A stretch of DNA of 41,678 nucleotides from a virus: positions 1-41,678 of the IMG/VR virus record IMGVR_UViG_3300012930_000009, one strand, 5' to 3'. The notes beneath the pieces are model-generated. The model ran no database searches and was not told the DNA's origin. It saw only the letters and a program-made list of their open reading frames with translations. The position numbers were made by a program, and so were the translations under genes. This document shows positions 36,741 to 41,678 of the stretch, one piece after another; position 1 is the stretch's first letter, and the number at the start of each line of letters is the position of its first letter.

Positions 36741-37580
36741 TCAGCGGGTGTTGTTACCGAATCGAACGATCGAGCGCAGATCATCTGCATCGGTGCTCTC
36801 GCCACGCGAGAGTCCTGCGGATGCCTGCCGGTTGAGCGATGTCGGAACAGCTTCGAGTTCTGCCTGTGATTTCTTCGCCAGTTGAAGTTCAGATTCAAGC
36901 GCTTTGATCCGGTTATCGCGCTCAGCCACCTGAGTCTTGAATTCACCGAACTTTGCTTCATCGCGCCTGGAGAGAGACCCGCCATGCGGTTCCATCTCGG
37001 AGAACCAGTACCCGGCATCGAACACGAACTGTCCGGGGTCTGATGCGTTCTCCATCTGCTGAATCAGGCCGGGATTTTTCCGTGCTTCCGCATTGAATGC
37101 GGACAGGGACCGGTCGAATTCATCGCCAAAGGTCAATTTCGCGATACGCAGAGACTGATCGACCAATCGTTGTGTGATTGGACTCATCTCCCTGCGCGTA
37201 GCGTTCGATAGCGCCTGATCTTCATTCTCAAACACCGAGACTTTCGGGGTTTCAGCCTGCTTTGCAGATGCTTGTCGTAGCTCGCGAAGCTCGGCTTCCG
37301 CAGCCTGGCGCTTCTTTCGCTCATCGATCTGGCCTGCCACCTCGCGGGTGACAGCCGGTTTCTCTGGCTCACTTTCACTTTTGACGAACTGGCCTTTCTC
37401 GTTGCGCTGAGTCGGCTTTTCGGCAGGATCTGCCGATGCTTCATCCTTCACGACGGACGGCGTCGCGGGCGCAGCGGCGGTTGCAACCGGCTCTGCGGGT
37501 TTTGCGTCTGCCGGTTCTGCAACCGGCTCTGGTGCGCTCGAGGGGCCTTTTAAAATATCAGACAGACTTTCAAGTCCCAT
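36741..37580 (-). CDS. Scaffold protein
   Basis: 279 residues from ATG 37580, with GGAG seven bases upstream. It is Ala/Pro/Glu-rich at the N-terminus (EPVAEPADAKPAEPVATAAA), followed by charged coiled-coil helices (QIDERKKRQAAEAELRELRQ and VAERDNRIKALESELQLAKK). FDRSLSAFNAEARKNPGLIQ is a typical phrase of phage scaffolds. The place between portal and capsid is the standard order. It guides procapsid assembly and then leaves. Confidence 0.8.
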   Translation of the reverse strand: MGLESLSDILKGPSSAPEPVAEPADAKPAEPVATAAAPATPSVVKDEASADPAEKPTQRNEKGQFVKSESEPEKPAVTREVAGQIDERKKRQAAEAELRELRQASAKQAETPKVSVFENEDQALSNATRREMSPITQRLVDQSLRIAKLTFGDEFDRSLSAFNAEARKNPGLIQQMENASDPGQFVFDAGYWFSEMEPHGGSLSRRDEAKFGEFKTQVAERDNRIKALESELQLAKKSQAELEAVPTSLNRQASAGLSRGESTDADDLRSIVRFGNNTR

Positions 37581-37670
37581 ACATCACTCCGTGAGAACGC
37601 CCGAATGAACCCGGCGGCGGTTTGAATAGGAAAACGCCCTTTGAAAGCAGGCGGCGCTTAAATCGATCGA

Positions 37671-39650
37671 TCAGCCGGTTTGCAGCGACTGATCTGAAAC
37701 TTGTTGCGGCTGGGCCGCGGTGAGGAAGCTCGCGGCCGCATTGATATGCGCGCCTGCGGTGTCTTCGCGAATCTTCTGCGTCTCAGCGACAGTCTTACCG
37801 ACCTGTGCGATCTTGAGACTCGCCTCGGCATCTTTCAGCCGGCCTTCCAACTGCATCATCTGTTGCTGCATCGCCTGCTGCTGTTGAGCGGCTTGCGCGG
37901 CTTGCGGGTTATCGCTGCCAGAGAGTTTGTCCATGACGCGCTTCTTCACATCGCTGCGGAGCTGCGACATATCGACGATGACATCGAAGGGGATCGCCCC
38001 GGGCGGCATCTTCTCGGCAAGGGATGCCAGGATCTGGAACTGCTCCTGCTGGATGTTCACCACGTCCTGCGTGCGATCGATGATGATGTCCATGTCCATC
38101 TCAGCGACAGAGTTCTTTTTGACTGGCTTGCCATTGGTGACCACCGGCTCCTGCGCCTGCGGATGCTGGGCGAGCGCCTGCACCATCTGCTGCTGCACCT
38201 CAGGAGGCGACTGCTGGAACTGCGGGTCATTCTTCATGCGCTGCGCAGCTTGATCGCCCTGCAGCACGGGTTGATTGAGTCCCACGAACTTCAGCTTGTT
38301 CTCATCATCCGTGACACGAATCCACATCTCGGAGTTCCAGAACTGACGGGCGCGATACCAGCCCTGCCGGTACAGGCGCGTCTCGAACGAATCGAGCGCA
38401 TCGAACAGCGGCGCGATCATGAGGGATCCGGACTGCTGATCCAATTGCTTCGCGCGCCCGGAGATGTCCCCGCTCTGGCCGGCCAGGGCGGCATTGGGGC
38501 CCGTCTGGGAGAGCTGATGATCGGTGTACTGGAGCAGTTCCATCTGCGCCGAGGACATATCAAGATTCTGGTGTATCTCGTATTTGAAGCCGATGTTCGG
38601 TTCTAAGACCATATCGGGCTTCTGGATCTCTGCGCGTGCCTTGGCGATGTCATCGAACGCACCTTTCTCGGCGATCAGCCCCTTGACTGACACCAGGTGC
38701 AGCATCTTCGAGCGGCGCTTGTTGAGCTCGTCCTGCGGGTCTAGATAGCGCGCAACCATGCCGTAAGGCATTGAGTCAGAGTCACGGTACAGCGCCTGTA
38801 GCTCAATCGGGCACGCAGGGCCGTCTTCATCCTTATAAGCCGACTTGTTAGGGCCTTCAAGTAGTCCACCTTTGCACCACTTGGCGTACATCCATACGCC
38901 GTCCTTTAAATAATAGGTCTCAAAGACCTGAACGCGCTTGCGCCGGCGCACCGTCATCGTATAGCGCGGCTTGTCATCCTCTGCGCGGGTTTCATTAGAG
39001 CCGTCAGACCTGAATGATGCCTCAAGATTGTTGCTCGCATCTTTGTTGGCTTTTTTGTTCGCCTTGAGGGAGGCGACCGCGGCATCAAAGTCCATCCAGG
39101 TAAACATGCCCTTGAACTGCGCATCCGAGAAGTCATCGCAGAGCGAGTGGACATCGTAATAGAGCCGATCCCAGCGAATGTGCTCCATCTTGATCTTCGG
39201 ATACTTCCCGCCACGCTCCACGATCACCTGCGCGCCGCACAGTCCCTCGATGATGAGGTTCTTCGTGCACGGCGCGCGCGTCGTCGTGTGAAAGTCGTTG
39301 CAGTCGGCGATATAGCGCAGGCAGTCGGTCGCCGCTTCCGCCGAATCCTCATCCTGTGGGTTGCGCGGGAAGGCCTGCGGGTCGGTGCGCATCTGCTTCT
39401 CAATCCCGAGAAGCGTATTGACTTTGTCCTGGATCTTGTTATCGATCACCGGCGGCTGATTGCGGGTCTTTAACGCCTTGCGCTCGGCCGGCGTGAGCTG
39501 ATCCCCGTCGTAGTAGTCCCGGCAGCGTTCGGAGAGCTTGCGAGCGGAAAGCGTTGTCTGGCAATACTCATCAAACTGCTCGCGCAACATGCGTGCGTCA
39601 TCTTCTGGGGTCTGCGCAGGCGCGAGGTCATCCTTCACGCCGCTTTCCAC
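37671..39650 (-). CDS. P22-type portal protein
   Basis: 659 residues from GTG 39650, with GGAGG four to five bases upstream and a 16-base overlap with the terminase gene. RDYYDGDQLTPAERKALKTR, then NQPPVIDNKIQDKVNTLLG and EDSAEAATDCLRYIADCND are portal hallmarks of the P22 family (725 residues in P22). The C-terminal region is a long Gln-rich helix (QAAQAAQQQQAMQQQMMQLE), the barrel. It forms the dodecameric entry for packaging and ejection at one capsid vertex. Confidence 0.9.
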   Translation of the reverse strand: MESGVKDDLAPAQTPEDDARMLREQFDEYCQTTLSARKLSERCRDYYDGDQLTPAERKALKTRNQPPVIDNKIQDKVNTLLGIEKQMRTDPQAFPRNPQDEDSAEAATDCLRYIADCNDFHTTTRAPCTKNLIIEGLCGAQVIVERGGKYPKIKMEHIRWDRLYYDVHSLCDDFSDAQFKGMFTWMDFDAAVASLKANKKANKDASNNLEASFRSDGSNETRAEDDKPRYTMTVRRRKRVQVFETYYLKDGVWMYAKWCKGGLLEGPNKSAYKDEDGPACPIELQALYRDSDSMPYGMVARYLDPQDELNKRRSKMLHLVSVKGLIAEKGAFDDIAKARAEIQKPDMVLEPNIGFKYEIHQNLDMSSAQMELLQYTDHQLSQTGPNAALAGQSGDISGRAKQLDQQSGSLMIAPLFDALDSFETRLYRQGWYRARQFWNSEMWIRVTDDENKLKFVGLNQPVLQGDQAAQRMKNDPQFQQSPPEVQQQMVQALAQHPQAQEPVVTNGKPVKKNSVAEMDMDIIIDRTQDVVNIQQEQFQILASLAEKMPPGAIPFDVIVDMSQLRSDVKKRVMDKLSGSDNPQAAQAAQQQQAMQQQMMQLEGRLKDAEASLKIAQVGKTVAETQKIREDTAGAHINAAASFLTAAQPQQVSDQSLQTG

Positions 39651-41089
39651 GAATCCTCCGTTTCAACTTTGTCGTATCCGTCATAAGCAACAGGCTTCTG
39701 TGCAGACACGATCATTGCCGGATGCGCCTGATCGATCGCAAGGCCCATCAATCCAGCCATATCAACGGCGTCATCACGTTGGCCGGCGGGAAATGAGAGC
39801 ATTTGATTGAGCAATCGGTGTCCATAATCTGTATTTGCAATCTTGACGCGCCCACTGGCCGCCATCGCCTGAAGTGATCGGGCCATCGTCGGTTTATCGG
39901 ACGGGCGGTGAATCCACTCGAGCCGGCAGAAGGTGCGGCGTTCAAGCATCCGGCGCTTCAAGAATGGCTCGGTGGCTTTTCGGATCTGTCCAGTCTCGCC
40001 GAAGAAGCACAGTGGCTTCCATTTTGCGACCTGATCCAGTAGCCGATCGATCCAGACATCTGCGCTTGTTTGTCCAAACCAGCCATCAACTCCGAGATAC
40101 AGCGTCTCTCCGCCATAGCCGTGTGTACCGATTTCGGTAAAGTCCCCGCCGTCATCAGTGACCGCAAAATCGCCGGTCGTATAGTGATGCACGCCACGCA
40201 GGTTCTGCGGCTCGAAAAACTCGAACCACTCGCGCCTGAAGAACGTGCCCTCATCTGGCGTCGGATTCTGTAGATAGAGCGCCGACCACTTACGAGGGCC
40301 TGAGATCGCCTTGATACGCTCGAGGGCGGGGCGGTCGTAACGCTCAACCCACGGCGGATCCTCCAGCAGCGCGGGAAGCTCTACGACTTCCCAGCGGTCC
40401 CCGCCTGAGCGTTGCTGAGCAAGCAAGCGCCCGACAAGATCGTCCTCATGCATCCGGTGCTGAATCACGATGATCGGAGCGCCGGGACGAATACGGTTAT
40501 AGAACGTGCCCGTGTACCAGTCCCAAACTTTGTCGCGCTGGAGCTGGCTCTGCGCATCATCCCAGGTCGCAAACGGATCATCGATGATCCCGAGTTCACC
40601 CCCGCGCCCCATGAGTGCGCCGCCGACGCCAACGGCGTAGTAACCGCCGCCCTGCGCGGTATTCCAGATGCCTTTCGCCTGTGAGTCAGGCGCAAGCGTC
40701 GTATCGGGAAACAGCGCCTGGTATTCATCGGAGGAGATGCAGTTGCGCACCTCGCGGCCGAACTTCTCAGCCAGCTGCGCCGTTGCACTCGCCGAGAGCA
40801 CATCGATCTGTGGGTTGCGCCCGAGGAGATACGCCGGGAAGCGCTCCGAGGTGATCTTGGACTTGCCGTGCTGCGGCGGGCACAAGAGCATCAGCCGGTC
40901 GATTTCCCTGGAGACGACCCGATCGAGTTGTTCGCAGATTACGCGGTGAATCTTGCCCGGCACCCAGCGCGGAGTGGTCGCCTCAGTGAACTGGCGGAGG
41001 TTCGTCCGCGCCGCTTTGCGGCTCAGCAGGATCTGCGCCGCGGCCTGCCGCAATTTCATGGAGTTCTGCATCGCTGAGTTCGTCAACAT
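39635..41089 (-). CDS. terL: Terminase large subunit
   Basis: 484 residues from ATG 41089; ATGs at 41071 and 41059 are alternatives and none has a clear Shine-Dalgarno. The ATPase half has Walker A CPPQHGKS at 70-77 and Walker B LGIIDDP at 166-172, with QHRMHEDDLVGRLL as the coupling region. The nuclease half has D307 (TGDFAVTDDGGD), E365 (GETGQ) and the DDAVD near 439-443, the RNase-H-like acid residues. It packages DNA into the procapsid through the portal and cuts it. It overlaps the small subunit gene by about 100 bases. Confidence 0.95.
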   Translation of the reverse strand: MLTNSAMQNSMKLRQAAAQILLSRKAARTNLRQFTEATTPRWVPGKIHRVICEQLDRVVSREIDRLMLLCPPQHGKSKITSERFPAYLLGRNPQIDVLSASATAQLAEKFGREVRNCISSDEYQALFPDTTLAPDSQAKGIWNTAQGGGYYAVGVGGALMGRGGELGIIDDPFATWDDAQSQLQRDKVWDWYTGTFYNRIRPGAPIIVIQHRMHEDDLVGRLLAQQRSGGDRWEVVELPALLEDPPWVERYDRPALERIKAISGPRKWSALYLQNPTPDEGTFFRREWFEFFEPQNLRGVHHYTTGDFAVTDDGGDFTEIGTHGYGGETLYLGVDGWFGQTSADVWIDRLLDQVAKWKPLCFFGETGQIRKATEPFLKRRMLERRTFCRLEWIHRPSDKPTMARSLQAMAASGRVKIANTDYGHRLLNQMLSFPAGQRDDAVDMAGLMGLAIDQAHPAMIVSAQKPVAYDGYDKVETEDSWKAA

Positions 41090-41285
41090 TGCGGTGCGCG
41101 ATCTCGCCTGAGTGCTCGATTGCGCTTAAGTCAGGAATGACTTTCTTGATAAAGACTTCTGCCGCGCGAATTTGCGTCGAACTCATCTGTATTTCGCCCA
41201 TTCCATGCTGATGGAGCCTGTCCATCAGCTTCGATGCTTTGATCCGGCGCTTGCTGATCGTCCTTTGCCGCTGTCCGATTTGCAT
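40983..41285 (-). CDS. terS: Terminase small subunit
   Basis: 100 residues from ATG 41285, with AAAAGG seven bases upstream (a GTG at 41294 adds three residues). ASKLMDRLHQHGMGEIQMSS, followed by TQIRAAEVFIKKVIPDLSAI, is a recurrent small-terminase motif (L...H..G...MS..Q..A...LL.K..PDL). The tail is acidic and Pro-rich. It recognises the packaging start and passes DNA to the large subunit, whose gene begins inside its 3' end. Confidence 0.8.
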   Translation of the reverse strand: MQIGQRQRTISKRRIKASKLMDRLHQHGMGEIQMSSTQIRAAEVFIKKVIPDLSAIEHSGEIAHRNVDELSDAELHEIAAGRGADPAEPQSGADEPPPVH

Positions 41286-41373
41286 CGAGTTCACCTTTTA
41301 ATGTCTGATCGATATAACGATATGCAACGTCGCGAGTAATTTGCCGCTGGAGGATTCGTTTCTTCCAGCCCAT
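41131..41373 (-). CDS. Overlapping ORF coupled to the adaptor gene (80 aa)
   Basis: ATG 41373 shares a base with the adaptor stop (TAATG). The first about 26 residues (MGWKKRILQRQITRDVAYRY...) are not covered by another gene. The other two thirds lie in a different frame over the small terminase. It could be a short helical protein, or a leader that keeps ribosomes moving to the small terminase start. Coding is uncertain. Confidence 0.35.
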   Translation of the reverse strand: MGWKKRILQRQITRDVAYRYIDQTLKGELDANRTAAKDDQQAPDQSIEADGQAPSAWNGRNTDEFDANSRGRSLYQESHS

Positions 41374-41678
41374 TACTGTTGCCTCACTAAAATACGCATG
41401 GTGCGGTCATACGTGCGGCCGCCGGTGGTCGTAATCCGATTAATAATTCGATAGATTCTGCCGCAGCTTCCGCCCGAGACAAAGATGGCGGTCTTGTTGC
41501 CAACCAACATATCACTCACTGCTGTGAGGCCATCGGGGAGGCTCATCACGCTGGTCGCAATGACATCGGCGCCGAGATTGGCTGACCAGTCGAAGGCAAA
41601 GTCAGTCGTAGAATCCGGATCTTTCTCGAAGTCAATGTCAGCGTTGCCGCCGCAATAGGTGCCCAGCGTGCCGTAATC
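41373..41678 (-). CDS. Fiber-tail adaptor-like protein, C-terminal part (crosses junction)
   Basis: This is the continuation of the gene starting at 144. Its stop is TAA at 41375-41373. It includes the 123-base repeated end, so unique sequence is 41373-41555 (60 codons plus stop). Visible segments are SVMSLPDGLTAVSDMLVGNK, IFVSGGSCGRIYRIINRITT and the ending TMRILVRQQ. Joining both ends gives 108 residues with no frame break, which proves the circular closure is in register. Confidence 0.75.
   Translation of the reverse strand, partial: DYGTLGTYCGGNADIDFEKDPDSTTDFAFDWSANLGADVIATSVMSLPDGLTAVSDMLVGNKTAIFVSGGSCGRIYRIINRITTTGGRTYDRTMRILVRQQ
41556..41678. repeat. Right copy of 123-bp direct terminal repeat
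   Basis: Exact copy of bases 1-123. It should be counted once when the genome is closed. Confidence 0.97.

Noticed and set aside
37630-37665. Hairpin between portal and scaffold as a terminator
   Set aside because: Only about four base pairs with a long loop and four T; too weak to call.
1-41678. Integrase, attachment site, CRISPR array, tRNA genes or insertion sequences
   Set aside because: No recombinase motif, no spaced direct repeats, no tRNA-like fold and no transposase were seen on reading both strands.

Overview
The window is a complete, circularly closed genome of a podovirus-like tailed phage. Its first 123 bases are repeated exactly at the end (1-123 = 41556-41678), giving a unit of 41,555 bp, and one gene runs across the junction. 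The virion set has a large terminase, a P22-type portal, a scaffold, a DUF4043/N4-gp56-like capsid, P22 gp4-like and gp10-like head-tail proteins, three ejection-type proteins, and tail fibre and beta-helix spike proteins. No tail tube, sheath or tape-measure gene is visible, which fits a short-tailed virus. The DNA is GC-rich and the small accessory genes are of the kind found in phages of Pseudomonadota; that host assignment is inference. I see no integrase, reverse transcriptase, ParA/ParB or tRNA.

Layout. (1) A divergent control region at about 12.65-12.78 kb lies between a YdaS/Cro-like repressor gene (minus) and the rightward early operon. (2) Minus early operon, 12651 to 7916: repressor, CHC2 zinc-binding primase module, D5/SF3-type helicase, a candidate origin (20-bp inverted repeat beside a parS-like palindrome), small proteins including one with a Tat-type signal, a PD-(D/E)XK nuclease, and a Q-like regulator. 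(3) Leader 7606-7915: a sigma70-like promoter, then an intrinsic terminator, two strong hairpins and a second terminator-like hairpin, in the order expected for a lambda pR'-type antiterminated late promoter. (4) Late operon on the minus strand, from 7605 leftwards through the junction to 24277, about 24.9 kb: tail and fibre genes, terminase, portal, scaffold, capsid, head completion, ejection proteins, a second spike, and lysis genes (endolysin, holin, nested Rz/Rz1). (5) Plus early operon, 12778-24272: a Sak4-like annealing ATPase with SSB, a DUF1566-type protein, a protein with a 147-residue Ser-Ala repeat, then about 30 very small, tightly overlapping genes, many with paired cysteines.

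Functioning (inference). The early operons replicate and recombine the DNA. The Q-like protein would let RNA polymerase pass the leader terminators and read the late operon. Stop/start overlaps (ATGA, GTGA, TTGA, TAATG) join most neighbours, and several gaps are bridged by peptide-length ORFs whose start and stop both overlap the flanking genes. The least explained parts are the parS-like/inverted-repeat locus, the structured late leader, the Ser-Ala repeat and the relay mini-ORFs.
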